NCBI GenBank assembly: GCA_949299545.1
Contig: CASGAM010000034.1
Span: forward strand, 18,307 to 82,306
DNA: 64,000 bases
Source of the DNA: an uncultured Prevotellaceae bacterium
Lineage (GTDB): Bacteria; Bacteroidota; Bacteroidia; Bacteroidales; Bacteroidaceae
Reading direction: 5' to 3'
Within the stretch, counting starts at the first letter, position 1. Each line of letters opens with the position of its first letter. The translations under genes were made by a program, and so were the position numbers. Shown here one piece after another: positions 7,388-15,694 of this stretch. A model generated the notes under the pieces. It was not told where the DNA came from, did not search any database, and worked only from the letters and a program-made list of their open reading frames with translations.

Positions 7388-7395
7388 CAAAGATA
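7388..7395 (-). promoter_or_regulatory. Promoter box of the 210-residue secreted protein
   Basis: Minus-strand TATCTTTG, an exact TAnnTTTG, 63 bp before the start at 7324. Confidence 0.5.
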
Positions 7396-7531
7396 GATTA
7401 AGTTTTTGACAATAAGAAAAAAACACTATGTTTTTTACAATATGTTTCTTGGAGTTGCCATCAATCATACCGACAACTTCATCGCCGTAGAACCGCTCGT
7501 GTCAATGCCCTTTTGTACTCTGAAAAAAGCA

Positions 7532-7602
7532 AGCGGTCGCAGCATTTGCTGCGTGCGGTCGCCTTGCAGAAGCGACAGGTTGAAATTTTTGCTGCGACCG
7601 CT
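7532..7602 (-). repeat. Dispersed intergenic repeat, copy 1
   Basis: A 13-bp perfect inverted repeat (AGCGGTCGCAGCA at 7532-7544, complement at 7590-7602) encloses a segment whose minus strand reads AACCTGTCGCTTCTGC then AAGGCGACCGC. That inner segment matches copy 2 at about 31.0 kb almost base for base, in the opposite orientation. It lies in a gap between genes and has no coding content. Confidence 0.8.
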
Positions 7603-7701
7603 CGCTGTGGCGGAGGCAAAAGCTGCTTGTATACCTGGTAAGGTTTTTAGAATCTAACTTTCTGTTATATAGATTCTTACTGCTATTCTTGGTGTGACGT
7701 T

Positions 7702-8130
7702 TTATTGTGAACGTAATTTTTTACATGCCGGACACTCACCTTTGATGACAAAGGAAATGGAGTAAGGTGTAAAGCCTTCCGGTAATTCCAAGGAAGAAAG
7801 CGGAATATCTTTCATGCAATACGATTTGTGACATGTCTCACAATAAAAGTGAATATGTGCGTCGGATTGGTCGCATAATCCCTTGCTTGTACATAGTTCA
7901 TAGTTTAACACCCCCCGGCCATCTTCAAACGAATGTATGATATTGTGTTCCAGAAGTAATGCCAGCACGCGGGATATGCTGGATTTGTCCATGGTGCCCA
8001 GTGTGTCCTCCAGGTCGGCAAGGCACATCGGACGTATGGCGTCTCGGAGAGCCTTTAGTACGAGTAGTCTGTTGGCGGTAGGCTTTATGCCTTTTTGTTC
8101 TAACCATGCAGGCAGGTCTGTAGTTTCCAT
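7702..8130 (-). CDS. Fur-family metal-responsive repressor
   Basis: This 142-residue protein has the Fur layout. A winged helix (about residues 12-80; KPTANRLLVLKAL and SSISRVLALLLEHNII as the recognition region) precedes a metal-binding dimerisation domain (about 85-140). Metal ligands visible are HIHFYCETC (H92, H94, C97, C100) and a second CxxC at 133-136 (GECPAC), which together form the structural zinc site. The length is typical of Fur/Zur/PerR. It is divergent from a Zn/Cd-class P1B ATPase with two perfect palindromes between them, so the most likely job is to control that exporter and perhaps itself. Which metal it senses cannot be read from sequence; zinc is the best guess from the partner gene. 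Confidence 0.9.
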   Translation of the reverse strand: METTDLPAWLEQKGIKPTANRLLVLKALRDAIRPMCLADLEDTLGTMDKSSISRVLALLLEHNIIHSFEDGRGVLNYELCTSKGLCDQSDAHIHFYCETCHKSYCMKDIPLSSLELPEGFTPYSISFVIKGECPACKKLRSQ

Positions 8131-8165
8131 TTTGTGAATTAATTACTTCGTTAAATGCTCAGATG

Positions 8166-8173
8166 CAAATTTA
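8166..8173 (-). promoter_or_regulatory. Promoter box of the Fur-family gene
   Basis: Minus-strand TAAATTTG, an exact TAnnTTTG, about 36 bp before the start at 8130. The first palindrome (8207-8221) lies just upstream of it. Confidence 0.5.
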
Positions 8174-8206
8174 TAAAAAAAGGAATTAACATGCTATTTC
8201 CTGTAA

Positions 8207-8221
8207 TGCAACTGAGTTGCA
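8207..8221. promoter_or_regulatory. Operator palindrome 1, Fur-family type
   Basis: TGCAACT-G-AGTTGCA, a perfect 7-1-7 palindrome. The 7-1-7 form is the classic layout of Fur-family boxes. The centre is 37 bp from that of the second site. Confidence 0.75.
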
Positions 8222-8243
8222 AAAACAAGCGGATTAAGATACA

Positions 8244-8258
8244 TGCAACCGGGTTGCA
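8244..8258. promoter_or_regulatory. Operator palindrome 2, Fur-family type
   Basis: TGCAACC-G-GGTTGCA, a perfect 7-1-7 palindrome that extends one more pair on each side. It ends 12 bp before the -7 box of the P-type ATPase gene and so covers the -33 region, a position fit for repression. Confidence 0.75.
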
Positions 8259-8270
8259 TAATAATAAGTC

Positions 8271-8278
8271 TATTTTTG
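8271..8278 (+). promoter_or_regulatory. Promoter box of the P-type ATPase gene
   Basis: TATTTTTG, an exact TAnnTTTG, 22 bp before the ATG at 8301. No TTTG -33 word is present at the usual distance; operator 2 occupies that place. Confidence 0.65.
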
Positions 8279-8300
8279 CAGCAAATTAAATAATGGCGTT

Positions 8301-10211
8301 ATGGAAAATAACAGAAATCATGTACATGGTGGATTGAAGGCAAAGATTGCCCTTATCCTTTCAACCGCTCTGCTGTTGGCGGGAGCGGTGTATGTTGAGC
8401 ATAACTGTGAACTCTCAACAGGTGCGTTGTTGCTTGTTTATCTTTTCCCCTATTTGCTTATCGGATATGATACCTTAAAAGAGGCCTGTGAAGGTATTGT
8501 CGAAGGGGATTTTTTCAATGAACATTTTTTGATGGCCATAGCTACCATTGGAGCGTTGCTTATCGGTTTCCTGCCCGGCGCGGAAACTGAATTTCCCGAA
8601 GCGGTTTTTGTTATGCTGTTTTTTCAGGTCGGCGAACTTTTCGAGGGCTATGCGGAAGGTAAAAGCCGTGACAGCATTTCGCATCTTATGGATATTCGTC
8701 CGGACGTAGCTTATGCAGAACGCAATAATCAGGTGGTGGCCGTTGCTCCCGAGCAGATTCAGGTTGGGGAAATCATCGTTGTCAGGCCGGGAGAGAAGAT
8801 TCCGTTGGACGGAAAAGTCATAGAAGGTACGTCTTCGCTGAACACCATCGCTCTTACAGGTGAGAGTGTGCCGCGGGAACTGTCGGTTGGTGATGACGTT
8901 ATTTCAGGATGTATAAACCTTACGGGAGTGATTCGCGTGAGAACCACCAGGAATTTTGGTGAAAGCACTGTTTCTAAAATTATCAGTCTTGTGGAGAGTG
9001 CTGATGCGAACAAATCACGGAGTGAGTCTTTTATCACGAAGTTTGCACGTATATATACGCCGGTGGTGGTCATTGCAGCCTTACTGCTGGCCTTCGTCCC
9101 TCCTATGTTTGCTGGTAACGGTTTTGCCGGAGCCTTTACGGCATGGCTTCATCGCGCGCTTATTTTTCTGGTCGTGTCCTGCCCCTGTGCGTTGGTTATC
9201 AGTGTGCCGCTTACGTTCTTTGGCGGGATTGGCGGTGCATCCCGTAAAGGTATTCTTGTGAAAGGCAGCGGTTATATGGATACCTTGTCAAAGGTCGACA
9301 CCGTGGTGTTTGATAAGACCGGAACACTCACGCATGGCGAGTTTGCGGTAGAAGCAGTGCATCCCGAAACCTTTGATGAGAATGAACTTTTACATCTTGC
9401 CGCCCATGTGGAACATTTCTCCACACACCCGATTGGCGAAGCGCTTCGTGCTGCTTTTCCCAATGAGGCTGCCGACGGGTGTGAGATAACTGATGTGGAG
9501 GAAATCGCAGGACATGGCATACGGGCCTGTGTCGCCGGAAGGACAGTTGCTGTGGGCAATTCAAAGATGATGGATGCCGAGGGCGTGAAATGGCGTGATT
9601 GCCACTGTGTAGGGACTGTGGTACATGTAGCGGTCGACGGCAAATATGCAGGACATATCGTTATTAACGACCGTGTGAAGGAAGATAGCATGGAAGCTGT
9701 CACAGCCTTGAAGCGCTTGGGCGTAAAAAAGACGGTGATGCTGACCGGCGACCGCAAGGAGGTGGCACGTGATGTGGCTGACAAGCTGAAGATAGATGTC
9801 TGCCATGCAGAATTGTTGCCTGCTGATAAGGTGGAACATGTAGAGCGCTTGCTGGCAGAACAACCCGCCGGAAGCTATCTGGCATTTGTGGGTGACGGCA
9901 TCAATGATGCTCCGGTGCTGAAGCGGGCCGATGTCGGCATTGCCATGGGAGGATTGGGGAGTGACGCGGCCATCGAGGCGGCGGATATCGTCCTGATGGA
10001 TGATCAGCCTTCAAAGATTGCTGAGGCTATAAGGCTGGCACGCCGCACCATACGGATAGCGCGCGAGAACATTTGGTTTGCCATTGGTGTCAAAGTTGCG
10101 ATTCTTATTCTTGCATCTGTCGGATTAGGAACCATGTGGATGGCTGTTTTTGCGGATGTCGGCGTCACGGTGTTGGCTGTTTTTAATGCTTTGCGTGCAT
10201 TGAAAGGTTGA
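8301..10211 (+). CDS. Zn/Cd/Pb-class P1B-type ATPase
   Basis: This 636-residue inner-membrane pump uses ATP to export soft divalent metals. Visible motifs are the actuator TGES (186-189), membrane metal site SCPCAL with CPC at 294-296, phosphorylated Asp in DKTGT (338-342), the P1B-specific HP pair (STHPIGE, 376-377), TGDR, and GDGIND (531-536). The last membrane helix has [19 protein letters not shown] with D619, as in the ZntA/CadA subgroup, which points to Zn, Cd or Pb rather than Cu. The protein has no N-terminal CxxC heavy-metal domain; only a short His-containing start (NHVHGG) precedes the first helix. It is divergent from the Fur-family gene, whose operators overlap its promoter. Specificity within the Zn/Cd/Pb class is inferred. 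Confidence 0.93.
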   Translation: MENNRNHVHGGLKAKIALILSTALLLAGAVYVEHNCELSTGALLLVYLFPYLLIGYDTLKEACEGIVEGDFFNEHFLMAIATIGALLIGFLPGAETEFPEAVFVMLFFQVGELFEGYAEGKSRDSISHLMDIRPDVAYAERNNQVVAVAPEQIQVGEIIVVRPGEKIPLDGKVIEGTSSLNTIALTGESVPRELSVGDDVISGCINLTGVIRVRTTRNFGESTVSKIISLVESADANKSRSESFITKFARIYTPVVVIAALLLAFVPPMFAGNGFAGAFTAWLHRALIFLVVSCPCALVISVPLTFFGGIGGASRKGILVKGSGYMDTLSKVDTVVFDKTGTLTHGEFAVEAVHPETFDENELLHLAAHVEHFSTHPIGEALRAAFPNEAADGCEITDVEEIAGHGIRACVAGRTVAVGNSKMMDAEGVKWRDCHCVGTVVHVAVDGKYAGHIVINDRVKEDSMEAVTALKRLGVKKTVMLTGDRKEVARDVADKLKIDVCHAELLPADKVEHVERLLAEQPAGSYLAFVGDGINDAPVLKRADVGIAMGGLGSDAAIEAADIVLMDDQPSKIAEAIRLARRTIRIARENIWFAIGVKVAILILASVGLGTMWMAVFADVGVTVLAVFNALRALKG

Positions 10212-10224
10212 TACAATCGTCATT

Positions 10225-10262
10225 AAGGCATGGAGCTTGTTTTTACGCCCCATGCCTTTTAT
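10225..10262 (+). terminator. Terminator after the P-type ATPase gene
   Basis: AAGGCATGG (10225-10233) pairs with CCATGCCTT (10250-10258) and is followed by a short T run. It begins 14 bp after the stop codon. Confidence 0.65.
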
Positions 10263-10307
10263 GTTGTTATGTCGTCATAAGATATTCCGGAAATCGGAAT
10301 AATCGTT

Positions 10308-10315
10308 TATATTTG
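10308..10315 (+). promoter_or_regulatory. Promoter box of mnmA
   Basis: TATATTTG, an exact TAnnTTTG, about 15 bp before the ATG at 10331. Its place confirms the short start rather than the open frame that begins at 10208. Confidence 0.6.
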
Positions 10316-10330
10316 CAGGTAAAAACAGAA

Positions 10331-11467
10331 ATGATGAGCGAGAAACGCGTATTGGTCGGGATGTCGGGCGGCATTGACAGTTCGGCTGTTTGCATGATGT
10401 TGCAGGAACAGGGATATGAGGTCGTGGGAGTCACCATGAGGGTATGGGACTTGCCGCGTCAGTTCTGCGAGCCGGGGCAACAGCAGCCCGACTTTATTGT
10501 CGAGGCGCAGGCTTTGGCTGCCCGCTTTGGCATTGAACATCATGTGGCGGACGAGCGTGCCGCTTTTAAGGAAGTGGTGGTTAAAAACTTTGTGGATGAA
10601 TACCTTGCAGGCCGGACGCCCAATCCCTGTGTGATGTGCAATCCGCTGTTCAAGTTCCGAGTACTTACGGAATGGGCCGACCGCCTCGGCTGCGCTCATA
10701 TCGCGACGGGACATTATGTCCGTCTCCGGCAGGAGGATGGCCGTTATTTTATTTATTGCGGTAAGGACAGGCGCAAAGACCAGTCATATTTCCTGTGGCG
10801 CCTGGGGCAAGATGTGTTGCAACGCTGCATTTTCCCTCTTGGCGATATGGAAAAAACCGACGTACGGCAATATCTTTCCGAACGAGGTTTTGAGATGAAG
10901 GCCCGTCAGGGCGAATCGATGGAGGTCTGTTTCATCGACAAGGACTATCGTGATTTTCTCCGTGAGCAAGTTCCCGACATCGATACACGTGTCGGAGAAG
11001 GTAAGTTCGTCGATGCACAAGGAAAAGTTATCGGCATGCACCGCGGATTTCCCTATTACACTGTGGGGCAGCGCAAGGGGTTAGGCATCGCGCTTGGCAA
11101 GCCGGCCTTTGTGTTGAGGCTGAATGCAGCGAAAAACACGGTGATGCTTGGCGACGCCGGACAGCTGGAAGTCACGGATATGCTGGTCGGGCAGATGCAG
11201 ATGGCTGACGAGGCATTACTGGCCGATGAACGTCTCTCGGTCAGAATCCGTTATCGCAGCGCACCCTTGCCGTGCAGTGTCCGCAGGGTCGCCAATCTTT
11301 TTCCTGAAGAGGTGGAGGGCGACGAATGTCTGTTGGTGCATTTCAAAACACCGGCTTCGGCCGTGACGCCCGGCCAGTCGGCTGTATTCTATGTCGGCGA
11401 AAAAATGGTGGGAGGGGCCTATATCGCCAGCCAGAAAGGTTTGCAGGCTTATTTGCAACCGTCCTGA
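10331..11467 (+). CDS. mnmA: tRNA-specific 2-thiouridylase
   Basis: This 378-residue enzyme thiolates U34 of tRNA-Lys, -Glu and -Gln, using ATP and a persulfide sulfur. The PP-loop GMSGGIDSS (12-18 core) binds ATP. The two catalytic cysteines are C103 in [12 protein letters not shown] and C200 in [17 protein letters not shown], which match the E. coli pair C102/C199. The C-terminal beta-barrel follows (about 280-375; [13 protein letters not shown] marks its start). The start at 10331 is set by the -7 box just upstream; the next codon is also ATG, so the true start may be at 10334. It precedes xseA by 38 bp and may share its transcript. Confidence 0.95.
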   Translation: MMSEKRVLVGMSGGIDSSAVCMMLQEQGYEVVGVTMRVWDLPRQFCEPGQQQPDFIVEAQALAARFGIEHHVADERAAFKEVVVKNFVDEYLAGRTPNPCVMCNPLFKFRVLTEWADRLGCAHIATGHYVRLRQEDGRYFIYCGKDRRKDQSYFLWRLGQDVLQRCIFPLGDMEKTDVRQYLSERGFEMKARQGESMEVCFIDKDYRDFLREQVPDIDTRVGEGKFVDAQGKVIGMHRGFPYYTVGQRKGLGIALGKPAFVLRLNAAKNTVMLGDAGQLEVTDMLVGQMQMADEALLADERLSVRIRYRSAPLPCSVRRVANLFPEEVEGDECLLVHFKTPASAVTPGQSAVFYVGEKMVGGAYIASQKGLQAYLQPS

Positions 11468-11505
11468 GACGGGCATGTCTCAGGAAACACTTAAGCGGGT
11501 TTGAC

Positions 11506-12837
11506 ATGGAAAAGGCATTGACACTGTATGAACTGAATAACCTCGTCAGAGGAACATTGGAGACGGTACTGTCTGACGAATACTGGCTGCAGGCAGAACT
11601 GAGCGAGGTGCGCGTGGCCTATAACGGGCATTGTTACATGGAATTTGTCGAGAAAGACGCCGACGGCAGACAGTTGGTGGCCAAGGCGCGCGGTATGATA
11701 TGGAGCAATGTGTTCAGGTCGCTGAACCCTTTTTTTGAGCGCGAGACCGGCCGCCGGCTTTCGGCAGGGCTGAAGGTGCTGGTGCGGGTGAAGGTCAGTT
11801 TCCATGAGCTATATGGTTATTCTTTGACGGTGACGGGCATAGATCCCACTTATACCATTGGCGACATTGAACGGCGCAGACGCGAAATATTGCAGCAGCT
11901 TGCCGATGAGGGTATCCTCAATGACAATAAGTCGCTGCCGCTGCCGGTGATGATGAACCGCATAGCGGTGATTTCCTCGGCTACGGCTGCCGGCTATGGT
12001 GATTTCTGCGACCAGCTTTACCATAATGATTACAAGTTGCGTTTCGTGACGCGGCTGTTTCCGGCCGTCATGCAGGGCGAGAACGTGGAGGCTTCTGTGC
12101 TGTCGGCTCTCGATGCCGTGTTGTCCGAACGCGACCGCTGGGATGCCGTCGTTATTATACGCGGTGGCGGCGCAGTCAGCGACTTGGCCGGTTTCGATAC
12201 TTATTTGCTGGCCGCGGGGTGTGCGCAGTTCCCGTTGCCTGTCATTACCGGCATCGGGCATGAGCGTGACGACACGGTGTTGGATTTAGTGGCGCATACG
12301 CGTGTGAAAACACCGACCGCAGCTGCGGCTTTTCTGGTGTCGCACCAGCTGGATGCGGCCACGCATGTGGAAGACTTGGGGTTGCGTATGGTCAACGGTG
12401 CCCGGTTGCACATGCAAGGTGAGATGGAAAGAATCAGGCAGGCTGCCATGCGTTTGCCGACCGTGTTTACGTTTATCAAGACAAGCGGTGAACATCGTCT
12501 GTCGCTTTTGTCCGGCCGTTTGCGGCATGCAGCAGACAGGGTGCTTGCTGGTCGCCGCTACAAGCTGGCAATGGCCGGTGACCGTTTCTTTTCCCGCGTT
12601 CCGGCAATGCTCGACCGTGAGCGGTTCCGTCTCAAATTGCTTGAACAGCGTTGTGAGGCTGTCGATCCGCGTAAGTTGCTCAAGCGTGGTTACAGCATGA
12701 CTTTTTGCAACGGCCATCTGGTGCGGGACGCCGCACGGTTGAAGCCCGGTGATGAAATAATGACCTATGTGGCAGAAGGCAGTGTCTGCTCGGTAGTAAA
12801 AGATACGAAACATGAAAAAGAAAACAATGACTTATGA
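11506..12837 (+). CDS. xseA: Exodeoxyribonuclease VII large subunit
   Basis: This 443-residue protein is the catalytic subunit of exonuclease VII, which degrades single-stranded DNA from both ends in mismatch and recombination repair. An OB-fold domain lies at about residues 1-100 (MEKALTLYELNNLVRGTLET, then WLQAELSEV). The catalytic domain follows, with AVISSATAAGYGDF, VIIRGGGAVSDLAGFD and GIGHERDDTVLD, the family hallmarks. A helical stretch comes next, and the C-terminal KLLKRGYSM motif is present. The start at 11506 was chosen because the open frame upstream overlaps mnmA and lacks family sequence. Its last 26 bases overlap xseB, a coupling seen in many genomes. Confidence 0.96.
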   Translation: MEKALTLYELNNLVRGTLETVLSDEYWLQAELSEVRVAYNGHCYMEFVEKDADGRQLVAKARGMIWSNVFRSLNPFFERETGRRLSAGLKVLVRVKVSFHELYGYSLTVTGIDPTYTIGDIERRRREILQQLADEGILNDNKSLPLPVMMNRIAVISSATAAGYGDFCDQLYHNDYKLRFVTRLFPAVMQGENVEASVLSALDAVLSERDRWDAVVIIRGGGAVSDLAGFDTYLLAAGCAQFPLPVITGIGHERDDTVLDLVAHTRVKTPTAAAAFLVSHQLDAATHVEDLGLRMVNGARLHMQGEMERIRQAAMRLPTVFTFIKTSGEHRLSLLSGRLRHAADRVLAGRRYKLAMAGDRFFSRVPAMLDRERFRLKLLEQRCEAVDPRKLLKRGYSMTFCNGHLVRDAARLKPGDEIMTYVAEGSVCSVVKDTKHEKENNDL

Positions 12838-13015
12838 GGAAGCCGTTGCACGGCTCGAAACGCTCGTGGGACAGGTCGAGAACAACGAGTTGGGCATCGA
12901 CTCGCTGGCGCCTGCTTTGCGCGAGGCGCAGGAGCTGATAGCTTTTTGCAAACAGAAGTTGTACGCCACGGACGAAGAGATACAGAAAATATTACAGGAA
13001 ACGGAAAAAGAGTGA
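12812..13015 (+). CDS. xseB: Exodeoxyribonuclease VII small subunit
   Basis: This is a 67-residue, mostly helical protein with the family motif MTYEEAVARLETLVGQVEN followed by ELGIDSLAPALREAQELI. XseB subunits bind the long helices of XseA and control activity of the holoenzyme. The length is normal for the family. The gene overlaps the 3' end of xseA by 26 bp in another frame, which supports translational coupling. Confidence 0.95.
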   Translation: MKKKTMTYEEAVARLETLVGQVENNELGIDSLAPALREAQELIAFCKQKLYATDEEIQKILQETEKE

Positions 13016-13066
13016 TAGAATGAAATAATTATTGCCGTGTTTCTGTGAAGATAGTTTTTTTTTGTA

Positions 13067-13074
13067 TAATTTTG
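13067..13074 (+). promoter_or_regulatory. Promoter box of ilvE
   Basis: TAATTTTG, an exact TAnnTTTG, 35 bp before the ATG at 13110. Confidence 0.55.
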
Positions 13075-13109
13075 TGTGCATTATGTAAGAATTAAAAAAT
13101 CCAAAGAAT

Positions 13110-14132
13110 ATGAAAGAAATAGACTGGTCGAATTTGTCTTTCGGCTATATGCCGACCGACTATAACGTACGTTGCTATTACCGCAACGGTGCATGGGGAG
13201 AGATCGAGGTATGCTCAGAAGCTACCATTAACATACACATGGCAGCTACCTGCCTTCATTACGGTCAGGAGGCGTTCGAGGGATTGAAGGCATACCGCTG
13301 TCCGGACGGCAAAGTGCGTGTGTTCCGCATGGACGAGAATGCAGCCCGTTTGCAGAGTACCTGCCGGGGTATCCTGATGCCGGAATTGCCGACAGAACGT
13401 TTCGAGGAAATGGTGCGCAAGGTTGTGCGCCTGAACGAGCGTTTTATCCCTCCATACGAAAGCGGCGCCACATTATATATCCGTCCGTTACTGATAGGTA
13501 CGGGTGCCCAGGTGGGTGTACATCCGGCCAATGAATACCTGTTTGTGATTTTTGTCACGCCGGTAGGTCCGTATTTCAAGGGCGGTTTTGCAGCCAATCC
13601 TTATGTCATCATCCGTGAGTACGACCGTTCGGCGCCTCTCGGCACCGGTATATACAAGGTGGGCGGTAACTATGCAGCCAGTCTGCGTGCCAACAAGATG
13701 GCACACGACTTGGGTTATTCTTGTGAGTTCTATCTCGACGCAAAGGAGAAGAAGTACATCGACGAGTGTGGAGCCGCCAACTTCTTTGGTATCAAGAACA
13801 ATACCTACGTGACACCGAAATCAACTTCCATCCTGCCTTCCATTACCAACAAGAGCCTGATGCAGCTGGCCGAGGATATGGGTATGAAGGTGGAGTGCCG
13901 TCAGATTCCGGAAGAAGAACTTTCTACGTTTGAAGAGGCCGGCGCATGCGGAACGGCAGCGGTTATCAGTCCGATTGAGCGTATCGACGATTTGGAGAAC
14001 AAAAAGAGCTACATTATCAGTAAGGACGGCAAACCGGGTCCCGTTTGTACGAAACTCTATAATCATCTGCGCAACATACAGTATGGCATAGAGCCGGATG
14101 TGCATGGATGGACAAAAGTCATTATAGAATAA
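13110..14132 (+). CDS. ilvE: Branched-chain amino acid aminotransferase
   Basis: This 340-residue fold-type IV PLP enzyme moves the amino group between glutamate and the 2-keto acids of Leu, Ile and Val. Family landmarks are LHYGQEAFEGLKAYR near residue 50, RPLLIGTGAQVG near 125, the PLP Lys (K183) in GTGIYKVGGNYAAS, and the cofactor-binding YIDECGAANFF and GTAAVISPI segments. It is longer than the E. coli IlvE and fits the type II group found in Bacteroidetes. It has its own promoter box and ends 24 bp before the DUF975 gene, so the two may be co-transcribed; the terminator lies after the second gene. Confidence 0.95.
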   Translation: MKEIDWSNLSFGYMPTDYNVRCYYRNGAWGEIEVCSEATINIHMAATCLHYGQEAFEGLKAYRCPDGKVRVFRMDENAARLQSTCRGILMPELPTERFEEMVRKVVRLNERFIPPYESGATLYIRPLLIGTGAQVGVHPANEYLFVIFVTPVGPYFKGGFAANPYVIIREYDRSAPLGTGIYKVGGNYAASLRANKMAHDLGYSCEFYLDAKEKKYIDECGAANFFGIKNNTYVTPKSTSILPSITNKSLMQLAEDMGMKVECRQIPEEELSTFEEAGACGTAAVISPIERIDDLENKKSYIISKDGKPGPVCTKLYNHLRNIQYGIEPDVHGWTKVIIE

Positions 14133-14156
14133 ACAAACGTAATATCCCAAAGAAAG

Positions 14157-14780
14157 ATGATCAGGACGGCGAGTGAGATGCGTTCGGCAGCGAGAACTGC
14201 TTTATCCAATAAGTGGGGAGGAGCTGTTGTTATAACATTGGTGTACGAACTTGTTTACGGTGGTGTGCCGATTACTGTCAGCTTTACAAGTTGGGAGGCT
14301 TTGGGAAACTTGTATCAGCTGCTTCTCCTGCCCATGGTCTATGGTTTTGTAGTGGCGTTTTTGTGCAATATTCGTAATGGTGAGGTTTATCGACTTGAAC
14401 AGTTGTTTGATGGCTTCAGGGACTATTGGCGTGTGTTGCTTGCGAATGTGTTGGTGGGCATCTATGTTTTTTTGTGGACATTGCTGCTGATTGTTCCAGG
14501 TATTATTAAGGCTTATTCTTATGCGATGACAAACTATGTCTTGCACGATTATCCGGAATTGACGAGTGATTCTGCGATAAAACGAAGCATGGAGATGATG
14601 AAAGGGCATAAGTTTGATTTGTTCTATTTGCAACTTACGTTTATAGGATGGGCGTTGCTTTCCATATTGACGTTAGGCATCGGATTCTTGTGGCTGATAC
14701 CATACGTGCAGACTGCTACTGCCTGCTTCTATGAGGATGTGAAAGCTGAGTATGAGAGTGCCCTGCGACAGCTTGCATAA
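14157..14780 (+). CDS. DUF975-family integral membrane protein
   Basis: This 207-residue protein starts with the conserved cytoplasmic lead MIRTASEMRSAARTAL. Four or five membrane segments follow (about 22-40, 48-70, 90-118, 155-185), with the family's VPGIIKAYSYAMTNYVLHDYP motif in the middle. DUF975 proteins are common in Bacteroidetes and Firmicutes and have no settled function. It lies 24 bp after ilvE on the same strand and is followed by a strong terminator, so the two seem to form one unit. No substrate or enzyme role can be given from sequence. Confidence 0.85.
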   Translation: MIRTASEMRSAARTALSNKWGGAVVITLVYELVYGGVPITVSFTSWEALGNLYQLLLLPMVYGFVVAFLCNIRNGEVYRLEQLFDGFRDYWRVLLANVLVGIYVFLWTLLLIVPGIIKAYSYAMTNYVLHDYPELTSDSAIKRSMEMMKGHKFDLFYLQLTFIGWALLSILTLGIGFLWLIPYVQTATACFYEDVKAEYESALRQLA

Positions 14781-14798
14781 ATATTATTACAAAAAGAG

Positions 14799-14836
14799 AG
14801 GGAGTGTTTCGCGGTTTGGAGACACTCCCTTTTTGC
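14799..14836 (+). terminator. Terminator after the DUF975 gene
   Basis: AGGGAGTGT (14799-14807) pairs with ACACTCCCT (14822-14830), followed by TTTTTGCTTTT. The T run also holds the -33 word of the trmB promoter. Confidence 0.85.
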
Positions 14837-14862
14837 TTTTTGATGCAAAGTTGTTATCTTTG
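14832..14862 (+). promoter_or_regulatory. trmB promoter, full consensus
   Basis: TTTG (14832-14835), 19 bp, then TATCTTTG (14855-14862), an exact match to the Bacteroidetes sigma-ABfr layout. The -33 word overlaps the T-tract of the preceding terminator. Confidence 0.8.
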
Positions 14863-14888
14863 TGTTGATGAATTAAAAGCATTGAAGA

Positions 14889-15668
14889 ATGGGAAAAGGA
14901 AAGTTAGCAAAGTTTGCCGACATGGCGAGTTATCCGCATGTGTTTGAATACCCGTTTTCGGTAGCGGAGCAGGCGCCTATTGAAATGAAAGGGCACTGGC
15001 ATGAAGGCTTCTTTAAGAACAACCACCCCATTGTTCTTGAGTTAGGCTGTGGACGGGGCGAGTATACTGTCGGGCTGGCACGACTTTATCCTGAAAAGAA
15101 TTTCATTGGCGTGGATATTAAAGGCGCGCGCATGTGGACAGGGGCAACCGAGGCTTTGCGTGAAGGTTTGCCTAATGTGGCGTTCCTGCGGACGAACATC
15201 GAAATTATCGACCGTTTTTTTGCATCCGGTGAGGTCAGTGAGATATGGCTGACTTTCAGTGATCCGCAGATGAAGAAAGTCACCAAACGACTGACTTCGA
15301 CTTTCTTCATGGAGCGTTATCGCCGTTTTTTGAAGGATGGTGGTTTGGTGCATCTGAAGACGGATTCAAATTTCCTTTTTACATATACCACTTATATGGC
15401 GGAGCGTAATCATTTGCCGGTTGAGTTCACCACGACGGATTTATACCATAGTGTGTTGGTCGATCATCCCGATACGGAGGAAGCACGCATTTTGGGAATC
15501 CAAACCTATTATGAACAGCAGTGGATAGAACGTGGACTGAACATCAAGTACATGCGTTTCAGGTTGCCGCAAGCTGGCAGGCTGGAAGAGCCGGATGTGG
15601 AAATTGAAATGGACGATTACAGAAGCTATAATCGCAGCAAACGCAGCGGTTTGGCTGTAAGCAAGTGA
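14889..15668 (+). CDS. trmB: tRNA (guanine-N7)-methyltransferase
   Basis: This 259-residue SAM-dependent enzyme makes m7G46 in tRNA. The SAM-binding motif [15 protein letters not shown] lies at 50-64, the ribose-binding acidic residue follows in [12 protein letters not shown], and the family motif [13 protein letters not shown] is near residue 120 (the usual form is FPDPWxKxxH; here FSDPQMKK, as in many Bacteroidetes copies). A basic N-terminus ([12 protein letters not shown]) fits tRNA contact. The length is slightly longer than E. coli TrmB. The gene starts a two-gene unit with the Mrp-type ATPase 26 bp downstream. Confidence 0.93.
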   Translation: MGKGKLAKFADMASYPHVFEYPFSVAEQAPIEMKGHWHEGFFKNNHPIVLELGCGRGEYTVGLARLYPEKNFIGVDIKGARMWTGATEALREGLPNVAFLRTNIEIIDRFFASGEVSEIWLTFSDPQMKKVTKRLTSTFFMERYRRFLKDGGLVHLKTDSNFLFTYTTYMAERNHLPVEFTTTDLYHSVLVDHPDTEEARILGIQTYYEQQWIERGLNIKYMRFRLPQAGRLEEPDVEIEMDDYRSYNRSKRSGLAVSK

Positions 15669-15694
15669 AAAATGACTTTAAAAACAGATAAGCA

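Larger units (their letters stand above)
7325..7701. other. Intergenic stretch with promoter and dispersed repeat
   Basis: It holds the promoter of the secreted-protein gene (7388-7395), dispersed repeat copy 1 (7532-7602), and a weak hairpin (AGAATCTA / TAGATTCT, 7649-7677) just past the stop of the Fur-family gene. Nothing else is recognised. Confidence 0.6.

Noticed and set aside
10208-10330. Longer N-terminus for mnmA
   Set aside because: The extra residues contain the ATPase terminator hairpin and lie upstream of the -7 box.
11326-11505. Longer N-terminus for xseA overlapping mnmA
   Set aside because: No family similarity before MEKALTLYEL, and the overlap with mnmA would be over 140 bp.
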